The notes under the pieces: generated by a model
What the model saw: the letters and a program-made list of their open reading frames with translations, nothing else
Told to the model about the DNA's origin: nothing
Database searches by the model: none
Program-made: the position numbers and the translations under genes
DNA from: Spirosoma panaciterrae DSM 21099
GTDB lineage: Bacteria > Bacteroidota > Bacteroidia > Cytophagales > Spirosomataceae
Length of the DNA stretch: 64,000 nucleotides
Direction: 5' to 3'
Assembly: GCF_000374025.1 (NCBI RefSeq)
Contig: NZ_KB893244.1
Span: 186,001-250,000 of the forward strand
In this document: positions 43,032 to 51,857 of the stretch, in pieces
Position numbering within the stretch: position 1 is the stretch's first letter
Layout of the letters: each line of letters opens with the position of its first letter

Positions 43032-44441
43032 CTAATCGGTATACAGTTTAACAATGATAGAGCGGGTGAAATTGGGCAGTTTGATCTGTTTTCCCGACAC
43101 CTTAGTCGCTACATGTCGATTGTTCCAGGGATTGTAGATGTCGATGCGGTTGGCCGGAAATTGTCGGGCGGGCAAGGCTACGTTCGTTACCGTTCGAGCC
43201 TGTTTGCCCTGTACCAGTTCGGTCTGCCAGTTGCTTTGCCCATCCCGAATCCAGAGAATCGTCTGCTTCTTTCCCCGAAGTCCATAGAGCCTCAGTCCAT
43301 CCGGTAGTGAGGTCGTGAACGGTACAGCCTCCTCCCGAACCGGATCGAAGTCGCGGATGGCTTCGGTGAATCGGCCAAAATGCCACCAGAGGTCATTTTT
43401 TTCGACGTACGAATCCCAGTGCCAGCAGTGGCCTGGTCCGGCAGCGCCAGTAAAAAAAGGAGCGAATAGAATATCGTGCAGTAGCGTGCCCAGGGTATCG
43501 CGGGGGTACAACGCCCAGGGACCGGCATGGTTGGCTTCGACAGCCCCCACCTCGGCTAGCAAAACAGGTTTCCCGGTCCGAAAACGCAGTAATTCCTCCG
43601 TGGCCTGACTCGCCAGGGTATCCATGGGAGCCTGACCGATTTTCCAGGATGCGCCCGTATCCAGATAGCGGTGAACCTGGGCGACGTCGTTGTTGGGTAG
43701 GGCGGTTATTTGCTGGTACATCGCCCGTTGCGACTCCCGGTCGTAACTGCCAAGGCTCTGCATGATCAAATGATTGGGAAACAGCGCCTGCAATTCGCCC
43801 AGCATGATTTTGGTCCAGTCTTCCCAGCCTTTGCCACTGACGGCATTCATTTCGTTCCAAAGCTCCCACCCAAAAATAGCGGGGTGATTTGCGTAGCGTT
43901 CGGCCAGTTTCTTCGCTCGTTTCAGATACAGTTGCCGCCCGGCTTCACTCGTCAGGTACTGGTTCATGTCGGCCAGCGGCCCGCCGTTTGCTGAGGCATA
44001 GATCGGTCGGTCAAACGGTACGGAACCGGGAAACATTGCGGGCGCATTGGTCAGCTTTCGAAAGTTTTCCAGGCAGATTTTCAGGCGGATACCATAGCGT
44101 TGGGCCAGAGAAAGCAGTTGATCGAATCGCTTACGTTTCTGTTCGTCAAACTGCCCGGCTTTTTGCGTTTCGATTTCCCAGAAAGGGGCGCTGAGCCAGA
44201 TTCGGGCGTAATTGCCGCCATTTTCTGAAAGTCGACGAAAGTAAAAATCCATCTTCGCCAGTCCTTCGGCTTCATTGTCGATGAAGCGGGGCCAGCACAG
44301 GTTCAGTCCAATCGGTAGGTAGGTCTTCCCGCCCGATGTGGCGAAATAATGCGGATTCGTTTTACTGACCTGCACGAAGGTTTGTCCCAGCGCGGTTATG
44401 GCCCAGCTCAGCACGATCAACGAAAAGAGCAGTCGCTTCAT
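43032..44441 (-). CDS. GH5-like cellulase-family glycosidase
   Basis: A 469-residue exported protein (signal ending ITALGQ) with a clan GH-A TIM barrel. An N-terminal strand (NPHYFATSGGKTYLPIGLNLCW) begins the barrel. The acid/base is E197 in GWELWNEMNA and the nucleophile is E297 in VLLAEVGAVE. The motif order and the conserved HW-W block (HCWHWDSYVEKND) suit GH5 mannanase- or cellulase-like enzymes of Bacteroidota. A C-terminal beta domain completes it. The target may be beta-mannan, glucan or a side chain of xylan; this is not resolved. It is followed immediately by a GH10 gene (0 bp spacing) and preceded by SusD. Confidence 0.85.
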   Translation of the reverse strand: MKRLLFSLIVLSWAITALGQTFVQVSKTNPHYFATSGGKTYLPIGLNLCWPRFIDNEAEGLAKMDFYFRRLSENGGNYARIWLSAPFWEIETQKAGQFDEQKRKRFDQLLSLAQRYGIRLKICLENFRKLTNAPAMFPGSVPFDRPIYASANGGPLADMNQYLTSEAGRQLYLKRAKKLAERYANHPAIFGWELWNEMNAVSGKGWEDWTKIMLGELQALFPNHLIMQSLGSYDRESQRAMYQQITALPNNDVAQVHRYLDTGASWKIGQAPMDTLASQATEELLRFRTGKPVLLAEVGAVEANHAGPWALYPRDTLGTLLHDILFAPFFTGAAGPGHCWHWDSYVEKNDLWWHFGRFTEAIRDFDPVREEAVPFTTSLPDGLRLYGLRGKKQTILWIRDGQSNWQTELVQGKQARTVTNVALPARQFPANRIDIYNPWNNRHVATKVSGKQIKLPNFTRSIIVKLYTD

Positions 44442-44496
44442 GAGTTCGTTTTAGTCAAAGTTTATCAATCGCAGGAAGTAGCGAAAGTATTCCAAT

Positions 44497-44524
44497 CAGG
44501 TAGCCAACAGGAGTCGGCTACCTG
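44497..44524. terminator. Intercistronic hairpin after SusD
   Basis: A perfect 9-bp stem (CAGGTAGCC 44497-44505 with GGCTACCTG 44516-44524) and a 10-nt loop lie in the 120-bp gap between SusD and the GH5 gene. There is no T-run, so it is more likely an RNA-stability or attenuation element that lowers downstream enzyme expression relative to SusC/SusD. Confidence 0.45.
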
Positions 44525-44561
44525 ACCAACCAACCTATCTGTGAAAAGTACTTTACGATTC

Positions 44562-46013
44562 TTAATACCCCGGATTCTGATCGGTGGGAGCCAGTGCTGT
44601 ATTGTAATTTAGCTCTGATACGGGAATGGGCCAGAAAAGGTGCTTGTCGGCTACATCCTTGCCCGTTGCGGCCTTGATGATTTCTTTCAGTTTGGGTGCG
44701 CCCAGCCGTTTGAGGTCGAGCCAGCGTTTGGCTTCGTACTGCGTTTCGTAGCCCCGTTCTTTCAGGACCAGATCGTTGAAGGTCGTGGCATTGTAATCGG
44801 TCAGTTTAAAGTCGACGTCCGATGCGGTAGTTGGGTTTTTGCCATAAGCTCGCCGATGTACCTGATTCAACGCTTCCATCGCTGCCGCCGTAGGGCCGTT
44901 GGCGGCCCGACTGGCTGCTTCGGCATACAGCAAGAGAATATCAGCGTATCGGTAAACCGGGAAATCATTGCCCGCGCCATCCTGCGTAGCCGCTAAGGGA
45001 TCGGAGAATTTCTTGCAGAGAATAGTGTTTTTTCCCAGACCAATATCCCAGCTATACCAGAACGCCGTTTTTCGCAGGTCTTTGTCGTCCCAGTTTTTGA
45101 TAACCGGATTGGTTTGCGTATCGCTATAGTGCGCGTAGAAGCCCCCGGCTCCATGCAGTTTTGAACCGGGATGATGCGCGAACATGGCCAGATACATACC
45201 CTGACCCGCCTGTCGGGTTTCTTTCAGATACCAGACTTCTTCAGTTGACGTAACCACGCCAGGACCAAAAATCTTTGTGTCGAATTCGGTTGGTGTTGTG
45301 ACCGGAACCAGCGAAAACGCGTTTGATTTTATGATTTCATCGGCTTTGTCGCGGGCTTCGGCATATTGATTTCGGGTAAAATACACCTCGGCCAGCGCTG
45401 CTTTAGCGGCCCATTTGGTGGCCCGGCCTACCTGCGCACCTTTATCGGGCAGGTTAGTTTCGGCTTCTTTCAGGTCGTTCAGAATCAGCGTGTATACTTC
45501 GTCAACGGTATTCCGTTTTACGTTCGGTTCGGACAATTGGGTTTCGGTACGAATGGGAACGCCACCCCAGTTTCGGACGAGCCAGAAGTAGGCAAACGCC
45601 CGCAGATATTTAGCTTCGGCCACGTACTTGGTGATGTCGACCTGACTGATGCTTTTCCCCTTAGGGGCATTCTGAATCACCAGGTTGGCATTGCGAATGG
45701 TCAGGTAAAACAACCGCCAGCCTTCGTCGGTACGTGGGATGTTGGTACTGTTCAGTCCCTGAAAATCGCTCAGTACCTGATAGCTGCCCCGGCCATAACT
45801 ATAGTCGGTATAGGCTTCAAGCTGAGCCCCTAACTGGCCTGTAATGCCATTGGTGGCCCGGAGTTGGGCATAAGCCGCGTTTACCGCCGACTCTACTTCG
45901 CTGGCTGTATTATAAAAGGTTTCTACAGCCACGGCTTTGGGCTTTTCGATCAGCTCCTCCTGACAGGACTGAAGCAGACAAAGCACCGGGAGGAAAAATA
46001 GTATCTTTTTCAT
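44562..46013 (-). CDS. susD: SusD/RagB-type glycan-binding lipoprotein
   Basis: A 483-residue surface lipoprotein. The ATG at 46013 is chosen: it gives MKKILFFLPVLCLLQSC, a lipoprotein signal with the Cys near residue 17. A longer reading frame from 46106 merely translates the 8-bp repeat (LFRSFTLSLF) and is not a real N-terminus. Conserved SusD features are NTASEVESAVNAAYAQL, VAEAKYLRAFAYFWLVRNWGGVPI, the TPR-like helices, PVYRYADILLLYAEA and the ending WPIPVSELNYN-NQNPGY. It binds oligosaccharides and delivers them to SusC. It is coupled to SusC upstream across a 130-bp gap that holds a long hairpin. Confidence 0.93.
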   Translation of the reverse strand: MKKILFFLPVLCLLQSCQEELIEKPKAVAVETFYNTASEVESAVNAAYAQLRATNGITGQLGAQLEAYTDYSYGRGSYQVLSDFQGLNSTNIPRTDEGWRLFYLTIRNANLVIQNAPKGKSISQVDITKYVAEAKYLRAFAYFWLVRNWGGVPIRTETQLSEPNVKRNTVDEVYTLILNDLKEAETNLPDKGAQVGRATKWAAKAALAEVYFTRNQYAEARDKADEIIKSNAFSLVPVTTPTEFDTKIFGPGVVTSTEEVWYLKETRQAGQGMYLAMFAHHPGSKLHGAGGFYAHYSDTQTNPVIKNWDDKDLRKTAFWYSWDIGLGKNTILCKKFSDPLAATQDGAGNDFPVYRYADILLLYAEAASRAANGPTAAAMEALNQVHRRAYGKNPTTASDVDFKLTDYNATTFNDLVLKERGYETQYEAKRWLDLKRLGAPKLKEIIKAATGKDVADKHLFWPIPVSELNYNTALAPTDQNPGY

Positions 46014-46019
46014 GTGTTT

Positions 46020-46139
46020 AAAGAGCGAAAGAGTGAATGAGCGAAAGAGTGAGGGAGGGTGAAGCTTTTGAAAGAGCGCTAGCTGGAGTACCAGGATACC
46101 GCTCATTCACTCATTCACTCATTCACTCTTCCGCTCTTT
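46020..46139. repeat. Long hairpin of 8-bp units between SusC and SusD
   Basis: The left arm (46020 to about 46060) and right arm (about 46100 to 46139) consist of alternating AAAGAGCG/AAAGAGTG/AATGAGTG units and pair over about 36 bases with a handful of mismatches. The loop is about 40 nt. On the coding strand it starts 4 bp after the SusC stop and ends 6 bp before the SusD start codon, so it fills the whole gap between two genes normally co-expressed. Confidence 0.8.
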
Positions 46140-46143
46140 GGCT

Positions 46144-49140
46144 TTAAAACCCAACCCGAATGCCAAATGTGACGGCCTTCGATGTTGGGTAGCTGTAGTG
46201 ATCGATACCCTGGCCGATGGAATTGGCCCCGCCCTGCGAGTTTACTTCGGGGTCCCACCAGGAGTATTTCGTGAGGGTCAGTAGGTTTTGGCCGCTGGCG
46301 TAGATCTGAGCCGACCGCATCCAGTTTACCTTCAAAGTCTGTAAGGGTAGATTATAGGCCAACTGGATGGTGCGCAGGCGCAGGTAGGAGCCGTCTTCAA
46401 CAAATCGGTTCGAATAGTTGTAGCTGTTGGCGCGGGAAATAACCGGGTACTTGGCGTTGGTATTCGTGGGAGTCCAGTGATTGAGGTACACCTCCCGGGG
46501 CATATTCAGACCGAACCCGTAGTCGAGCGTATTGTTGATCGAACTGACGTTGACCAGATTGTTGCCCTGCGTTCCCTGAATGAATAGCGTCAGGTCAAAG
46601 CCTTTAAACGACATGACCGAGTTTAAGCCGTAGATAAAGTCGGGATTTGGGTTGCCGATGATGGTCTTATCGAGCTGGTTGATGACGTTATCACCGTTCA
46701 GATCTTTGTATTTTACCCGCCCTTGATCGGTGTACCCATCCTCTACGTAGCCATAAAATACACTCAACGGCTGGCCTTCGCGGAGCAGGTTCGCGGCATC
46801 GCTAATCAGGGTAACCCCAACGCTTCCCCCCAGAATGTCCTGACCCCCATTGAGCTTCACAACCTTCGAGCGATTGAAGGAAATATTGCCATTCAAATCC
46901 CATTTGAAGGCTCTGTCGATGGCTCGGGCCGACAGGGAGATTTCAAGCCCTTTGTTCTGGATTTGACCCACGTTTCGGATGGTGCTGGTAAAGCCGAAGC
47001 CACTTGGCAATTGAACCGTGTTGAGCAGATCACGGGTATTCTTGATGTAATAGTCGAGGGTCAACTGGAAACGATTATTCAAAAATCCGGCATCGATACC
47101 AAAATCGAGCTGCTCGGTGGTTTCCCATTTCAGGTTGCCGGGCAATTGGGTTCCTGGGGCAAATGTATTGTAAAGCGCGTCGTCAAAGACTGTCTTTCCG
47201 ACCGAGAGGTTGTTCTGGGTAGCATAAGCGTCAATGGCCTGACTTCCGGTCAAGCCCCAGCTTGCCCGGGCTTTCAGGTCGGTCATGAACGTTACGTTTT
47301 TCATGAAATCTTCCTCCGATACGCGCCAGGCCAGCGCACCCGATGGAAAGTAGCCCCATTTATTGCCTTCGCTGTATTTCGACGAGCCATCGGCCCGGAT
47401 GCTGGCCGTAAGCAGGTACTTGTTGTTGTAACTGTAATTGATCCGGCCCAGGTAGGAGAGGAGGGTGCTATACGAATAACTCGTGCCGGGAATACCGGGC
47501 GTAGCAGCCGACCCCAGATTGGCCGTTTCGGTAATATCGCTCAGGAAGCCAACCCCCGACGCACTCAGGGACTTGTTCATGAAATTCTGATACGTAAAGC
47601 CTGCCACTGCCGAAATACTGTGTTTCTGGGCGATCGTTTTAATGTAGCTGATGGTATTTTCGCTCAACAGGCTCATCCCTCTCGTAGTGGATACGCTGGC
47701 GCTCCCCTGCGAGTTGATAAATTTGGTTGTTGTGTAGGTGTCGGTGCGATCGTCGCTGTTTTCAATCCCTCCCGAAATCTTGATCGCTAATCCGTCGAAT
47801 GGCTTGAATGTCAGCGCGGCATTGGCCAACACCCGGTTCGCATCCACATTGTCGGTAAACTGTTCTAGGTAATTTAATGGGTTGATTAACACGTTGGAAA
47901 TGAAGGGATAGGCCGTTGCCAGGACCCTGTACGAGCCATCCGTATTATATGGCGTCAGGGTGGGAGGAGCCGAAATGGCGGCCGAAATCAGAGTGCCTCC
48001 CCGGTTACCACCACCTGAATTCTGGCGTCCGGTAAGGATTTTAGTCAATGTGGCGCCATAAGTCAGATTGAATTTTTTGCTCACATCCGTCGAAATGTTG
48101 GCCCGGAGCGAGTAGCGCTTGTAATTGCTGCCCCGGATAATGCCATCCTGATTGAAGATGCTTCCGCCTACCGAAAACCGTGTTTTTTCGTTGCCGCCAC
48201 TCACCGTCAGGTTATGCGTTTGCATAGGAGCTTTCTGAAAAACCAGATTCTGCCAATCGTACCCATCCCCAAAACTGTTGATCTGATCCTGGGTGAAATA
48301 AGGCGTCACTTTATCGTTGGTAGCCTGTTCATTATAAAAGGTAGCGTATTCCTTGGCATTCATCAGATCGAGCTTTTTACGGAGCGACTGGATGCTGTAG
48401 CTGCCTTCGTAATCGACGGTCATTTTCCCGGCTTTACCCTGCTTCGTTGTAATAATGACGACGCCATTGGCACCCCGCGACCCATATATAGCCGTTGCCG
48501 ACGCATCTTTCAGTATCTCGATGCTTTCGATATCGGAGTTGTTCACAATGGTTGGATTGCTGCCTGATGTTGGGAAACCATCGACCACATACAAGGGCTC
48601 GTTGCTTCCCTGAATGGAGTTTGTACCACGTATACGAACGCTGATTGATGCTCCCGGCGCCCCTGTATTCTGGGTTACCTGAACACCTGGTGCCCGACCC
48701 GATAAGGCCTGTAAGACGTTTGTCGCCGGAAATGCATCCACTTCTTTACCTTTTACCTGGGCCAATGAACCGGTCAGGTCTGATTTACGCACCGTGCCAT
48801 AGCCGACCACCACGACTTCGTCCAATTGCCGATTATCGACAGCCAATTCAACAGAAATCGTCGACTGATTGCCTATCGATACTTCTTTCGGTAAATACCC
48901 AACCGAAGAAAAGACCAGTGTTCCGTTAGGCTGATTGCCAACCGAGATTCGGTAATTCCCTTCAGCATCTGTCGTCGTTCCTGTCGTCGTTCCTTTCAGC
49001 GATACGGTAGTACCGGGCAAAACCGCATGATCGCCCGCTCCGGTTACCTTCCCTGTTATGACCGACTGGGCCCACCCAACCGAGCAACTAAGCAGAGTGG
49101 TTAAGCAGACAGGAATCCATCTGCATATAAATTGTTTCAT
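46144..49140 (-). CDS. susC: SusC/RagA TonB-linked outer-membrane importer
   Basis: A 998-residue TonB-dependent transporter without an STN domain. It has a signal peptide (ending in VGWAQ) and a carboxypeptidase-regulatory-like domain (about 25-105, ITGKVTGAGDHAVLPGTTVSLKGTTTGTTTD). The TonB box region follows (DEVVVVGYGTVRKSDLTGSL), then a plug domain (about 120-230) with the RIRGTNSIQG and KDASATAIYGSRGANGVV blocks, and a C-terminal beta barrel ending GIRVGF. It imports oligosaccharides delivered by the SusD partner. Lacking an STN domain, it is probably controlled transcriptionally and not via an anti-sigma factor. IclR lies upstream. Confidence 0.96.
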   Translation of the reverse strand: MKQFICRWIPVCLTTLLSCSVGWAQSVITGKVTGAGDHAVLPGTTVSLKGTTTGTTTDAEGNYRISVGNQPNGTLVFSSVGYLPKEVSIGNQSTISVELAVDNRQLDEVVVVGYGTVRKSDLTGSLAQVKGKEVDAFPATNVLQALSGRAPGVQVTQNTGAPGASISVRIRGTNSIQGSNEPLYVVDGFPTSGSNPTIVNNSDIESIEILKDASATAIYGSRGANGVVIITTKQGKAGKMTVDYEGSYSIQSLRKKLDLMNAKEYATFYNEQATNDKVTPYFTQDQINSFGDGYDWQNLVFQKAPMQTHNLTVSGGNEKTRFSVGGSIFNQDGIIRGSNYKRYSLRANISTDVSKKFNLTYGATLTKILTGRQNSGGGNRGGTLISAAISAPPTLTPYNTDGSYRVLATAYPFISNVLINPLNYLEQFTDNVDANRVLANAALTFKPFDGLAIKISGGIENSDDRTDTYTTTKFINSQGSASVSTTRGMSLLSENTISYIKTIAQKHSISAVAGFTYQNFMNKSLSASGVGFLSDITETANLGSAATPGIPGTSYSYSTLLSYLGRINYSYNNKYLLTASIRADGSSKYSEGNKWGYFPSGALAWRVSEEDFMKNVTFMTDLKARASWGLTGSQAIDAYATQNNLSVGKTVFDDALYNTFAPGTQLPGNLKWETTEQLDFGIDAGFLNNRFQLTLDYYIKNTRDLLNTVQLPSGFGFTSTIRNVGQIQNKGLEISLSARAIDRAFKWDLNGNISFNRSKVVKLNGGQDILGGSVGVTLISDAANLLREGQPLSVFYGYVEDGYTDQGRVKYKDLNGDNVINQLDKTIIGNPNPDFIYGLNSVMSFKGFDLTLFIQGTQGNNLVNVSSINNTLDYGFGLNMPREVYLNHWTPTNTNAKYPVISRANSYNYSNRFVEDGSYLRLRTIQLAYNLPLQTLKVNWMRSAQIYASGQNLLTLTKYSWWDPEVNSQGGANSIGQGIDHYSYPTSKAVTFGIRVGF

Positions 49141-49160
49141 TAGGAGTAAGGTTTAAGGTT

Positions 49161-49181
49161 AATTTTTATATTATAAAAATT
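49161..49181. promoter_or_regulatory. 21-bp palindrome upstream of SusC
   Basis: AATTTTTATATTATAAAAATT is a 21-bp near-perfect palindrome (one central imperfection), 20 bp before the SusC start codon and inside the presumed 5' untranslated region. It may be a regulator operator or an RNA stem. Confidence 0.5.
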
Positions 49182-49196
49182 AATTTTATTCTGTTA

Positions 49197-49229
49197 CAAT
49201 AGTACGGCTGTTTATCGATTAACTCCAAA
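49197..49229 (-). promoter_or_regulatory. susC: Bacteroidota-type promoter for SusC
   Basis: On the minus strand, TTTG (49229-49226) is followed after 21 bases by TACTATTG (49204-49197). This fits the Bacteroidota consensus TTTG, 19-21 bases, TAnnTTTG with one mismatch. The expected start of transcription would give a leader of about 50 bases to the SusC ATG. TTACAA, a half of the IclR-gene palindrome, overlaps the -7 box. Confidence 0.55.
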
Positions 49230-49292
49230 TTCTTTCTTGATTTTTCATAAAAAAATCCGGTGTGAACGGATACAGGTTTGTTGAACGGATAT

Positions 49293-49313
49293 AAAAAAAA
49301 GGCCAAAGCCTTT
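49293..49313 (-). terminator. Intrinsic terminator of the IclR gene
   Basis: On the minus strand, AAAGGC-TTTG-GCCTTT forms a 6-bp stem with a 4-nt loop (49298-49303 and 49308-49313) and runs directly into an unbroken T tract (the A-run at 49293-49300 on the given strand). It lies 24 bp after the stop of the IclR gene and separates it from SusC. Confidence 0.75.
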
Positions 49314-49336
49314 CTGTTATTATTGTCTATGTCTTT

Positions 49337-50074
49337 CTAAATCAGTTTGTTATTAATAGTTTCAGCGCAATTTCGAAGCGAAAGGATCAGTTTTCGCTTA
49401 TCCATAGCCATATAGCGGTATTCGGGTAGGTAGATACTCAAACTCGAAACAACGAGGCCGTTTTTATAGATGGGTACGGCAAGCCCGATCACATGCCGAT
49501 TGGGAATCGTTTGCAGCGCTAACTTTTCCTGATGGATCAATGACAAGGCTTCATACAATTCCGTTTCGGACTGAATCTCCGGCCAGGAATCACCTGAAGG
49601 GAGGCCGTATTTACTGACAAAACGATGCGTTTTTTCTTTAGGCAGCATGGCCAGCAGCAGACGCCCAGAAGCTGAATCGTACACAGGTTTCAGATCGGCC
49701 GTACGAACCTGTAAGTCCTGTTCTGCAAAGGTTCTGTGTATAACAACTCGCTGATTATCTTTAAGTACAGCCAATAAACAGTTTTCGTTAATGGATTGAG
49801 TCAGGGCGTTCATTGGTTCACGGGCCGCTTCGAGCAAATCTTTCTGATAGGCTTCATTACCCGTCAGGGTATAGGATTTTGCTCCCAGGATGTAGCCTTT
49901 CTTTGTGCCCACCTGTTCGACATAACCACGAGCCACCAGTGTTTTTAGAATGTTGGCGCAGGTGCCATGGTTTAAGCTGAGTCCATCGGCCAGTTCGCCC
50001 AGCGATTTAGGTTGCTCGGGGTCATTGGCAATTAACTCCAGCAGATCTAACGCCCGATTAATAACTTGGATCAT
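49337..50074 (-). CDS. IclR-family transcriptional regulator
   Basis: A 245-residue regulator. The N-terminal winged helix-turn-helix (VINRALDLLELIANDPEQ, KSLGELADGLSLNHGTCANILKTLVARGYVEQ) is followed by an IclR effector domain (about 75-245, including PVYDSASGRLLLAMLPKE and IPNRHVIGLAVPIYKNG). IclR regulators bind a small acid or sugar-derived effector and repress or activate nearby catabolic genes. It lies just upstream of SusC on the same strand and is separated from it by a terminator, so it is expected to control the xylan-type operon and itself. A palindrome touches its start codon. Confidence 0.93.
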   Translation of the reverse strand: MIQVINRALDLLELIANDPEQPKSLGELADGLSLNHGTCANILKTLVARGYVEQVGTKKGYILGAKSYTLTGNEAYQKDLLEAAREPMNALTQSINENCLLAVLKDNQRVVIHRTFAEQDLQVRTADLKPVYDSASGRLLLAMLPKEKTHRFVSKYGLPSGDSWPEIQSETELYEALSLIHQEKLALQTIPNRHVIGLAVPIYKNGLVVSSLSIYLPEYRYMAMDKRKLILSLRNCAETINNKLI

Positions 50075-50092
50075 TTGTAATGAATTTTACAA
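50075..50092. promoter_or_regulatory. Putative autoregulatory operator at the IclR gene
   Basis: TTGTAA and TTACAA, 6 bases apart, form an exact dyad immediately upstream of the IclR start codon and just downstream of its -7 box. This is the expected place for a self-repression site; binding is inferred. Confidence 0.5.
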
Positions 50093-50094
50093 TG

Positions 50095-50102
50095 CAAAAT
50101 TA
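50095..50102 (-). promoter_or_regulatory. TAnnTTTG -7 box for the IclR gene
   Basis: On the minus strand the sequence is TAATTTTG, a perfect match to the Bacteroidota -7 consensus. The region 20 bases further upstream is only a weak match (CTTT) to TTTG. The box lies 20 bp before the ATG. Confidence 0.4.
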
Positions 50103-50683
50103 ATAGAACAACTGACAAAATAAAGGGTTTCGTACCCAGTCAACCCCTGACGGGCTAATAATACTATAAATGGCATTCGACAAGGGGCTAGCTAGTTTAG
50201 TATGAGTATGCATAAAAGACGTGCAGCTGAAGCACTGGCTAGCCAGGCTGATCATCCTCTGTTTTGTGCACAACCCATGAAAGCATTAGCCTTAACCTTG
50301 CTTGAGTAAGAAAGCGTTGCTTGCCCTTGATTGATCCAATCGACCAGGAGGAGGTTATAATAAAGTCGTTTTTAATCAAAAATTATTTGGTATTTATAAC
50401 TATATTCCTGTAAAATTGTATTATTGATTAGGAGGAGCAGAATAGGCTAAGATAAAACAGAGCTTATTGGGCCATAAAGAGGGCGAAAATGAGTGGTCGT
50501 AACAGGTAGCTATGGTTTAATAGCTAATTTTTTTAACCGAAAAAGTGTCTTTTTGACACTTATGTGTGCAAAAAAGACTTTATACTAAAATTCAATACGC
50601 CATCGAATGGGAGTCGGAAAAGGCTAAGCTTACGACGGTGCTATCGGGCGATACATAAAAATCAGGTTTGACATCAATAGGTA
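50103..50683. other. About 580 bp gene-free stretch between IclR and a GH10 gene
   Basis: No convincing coding frame on either strand, and it is AT-richer than the surrounding genes. It separates divergent genes and should hold their promoters. The one clear structure is a small hairpin, AAGTGTC-TTTTT-GACACTT (50543-50549 and 50555-50561), about 125 bp before the GH10 start, which could be an operator or a leader stem. A fully matched TTTG/TAnnTTTG pair for the GH10 gene was not found. Confidence 0.4.
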
Positions 50684-51811
50684 ATGCAGTTAAATCCAGA
50701 GCCAGTTAAAAACACTATGCTTTCAGTTAAAGAGTCAATTATTTATTGGGCGATACTGGTTGGCATTGGCCTGATCAGCGTTCAGTTTAAACCCATAAAT
50801 CCGTATGAAGATCGGACGTTGAAGGGAGCTTATAAAAACTACTTCCCCATAGGGGTGGCTGTGGCTCCCCGCAACCTCAAAGGCCCCGAAGCCGATTTGA
50901 TCACGCAGCAATTTAATAGCATCACCCCCGAAAATGCGATGAAGATGGGCCCTATTCATCCGCAGGAGAATCGCTATTTCTGGGATGATGCCGATGCCAT
51001 TGTTGACTTTGCCACTCAAAAAGGTATCCGGGTGAGAGGCCACACACTCTGCTGGCATAATCAGACACCCCGGTGGTTCTTTACTGATTCCTCTGGAAAA
51101 CAGGTAACAAAAGACGTGCTCCTAGCGCGTATGAAGCGGCATATTACGGATGTCGTGAGTCGGTATAAAGGCAGGATTTACGCCTGGGATGTTGTCAATG
51201 AAGCCGTCCCCGATACAGGTACAGATATCTATCGCCGATCTAACTTCTATACGATCGTAGGGGAAGAGTACATCGAAAAAGCCTTTCAATACGCGCACGA
51301 AGCCGATCCGAAAGCGGTCCTGTTTTATAATGACTACAACACCGAAAATGCTTCTAAACGGGATCGGATCTATCAACTGGTTAAGCGGCTTAAAGACAGG
51401 CATATTCCGATAAATGGGGTCGGTTTACAGGGGCACTGGTCCATTTATGAGCCATCGGCTCAGGAGTTAGAAACCTCAATAACTCGGTTTGCCAGCCTCG
51501 GACTGGCCGTTCAGATCACTGAGCTGGACCTTTCGGTATACCCGAAAGAGCATGTACGTCGTCAGCGAAAGGATACCGATGTTGCTGAATTCACCCAGGA
51601 AATGGCTGATAAGCAGACTGCCCAATATAAACTCCTGTTCGATATATTTCGAAAGCATAAAAAGAACGTAACGGGGGTTACGTTCTGGAATGTATCGGAC
51701 AAATCGACCTGGCTGGACAACTTTCCCGTGGCCGGGCGAAAGGATTATCCCTTGTTGTTCGACCAGAACTACCAGCCCAAGAAGGCTTTCTGGAGCGTGG
51801 TTAATTTTTAA
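50684..51811 (+). CDS. GH10 endo-1,4-beta-xylanase
   Basis: A 375-residue enzyme with a single N-terminal hydrophobic segment (ESIIYWAILVGIGLISVQF), an uncleaved anchor or signal peptide. It is a classical GH10 barrel: NSITPENAMKMGPI, the substrate-binding GHTLCWHNQTPRWF, acid/base E173 (WDVVNEAV) and nucleophile E280 (ITELDLS). It is closer to canonical xylanases than the two GH10 proteins at 40-43 kb, and it keeps the GHT-WH motif they lack. A start at 50717 (MLSVKES) is possible and would shorten it by 11 residues. It stands just before the sigma/FecR/SusC genes, so it may serve that locus. Confidence 0.93.
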   Translation: MQLNPEPVKNTMLSVKESIIYWAILVGIGLISVQFKPINPYEDRTLKGAYKNYFPIGVAVAPRNLKGPEADLITQQFNSITPENAMKMGPIHPQENRYFWDDADAIVDFATQKGIRVRGHTLCWHNQTPRWFFTDSSGKQVTKDVLLARMKRHITDVVSRYKGRIYAWDVVNEAVPDTGTDIYRRSNFYTIVGEEYIEKAFQYAHEADPKAVLFYNDYNTENASKRDRIYQLVKRLKDRHIPINGVGLQGHWSIYEPSAQELETSITRFASLGLAVQITELDLSVYPKEHVRRQRKDTDVAEFTQEMADKQTAQYKLLFDIFRKHKKNVTGVTFWNVSDKSTWLDNFPVAGRKDYPLLFDQNYQPKKAFWSVVNF

Positions 51812-51857
51812 TGACAACTCTTTCATCGACAACTAACCCATCGATTTTGGCTATTTT

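Noticed and set aside
46014..46106. Longer SusD N-terminus starting at 46106
   Set aside because: The extra 31 residues are translated 8-bp repeat sequence and sit before a textbook lipoprotein signal starting at 46013.
2728..46139. CRISPR array as an explanation of the short tandem repeats
   Set aside because: Units are 8 bp without spacers and occur as inverted arms; there are no cas genes in the window.
46723..47790. 355-residue plus-strand reading frame inside SusC
   Set aside because: It lies opposite the clearly coding SusC barrel, with no recognisable protein features; treated as a shadow.
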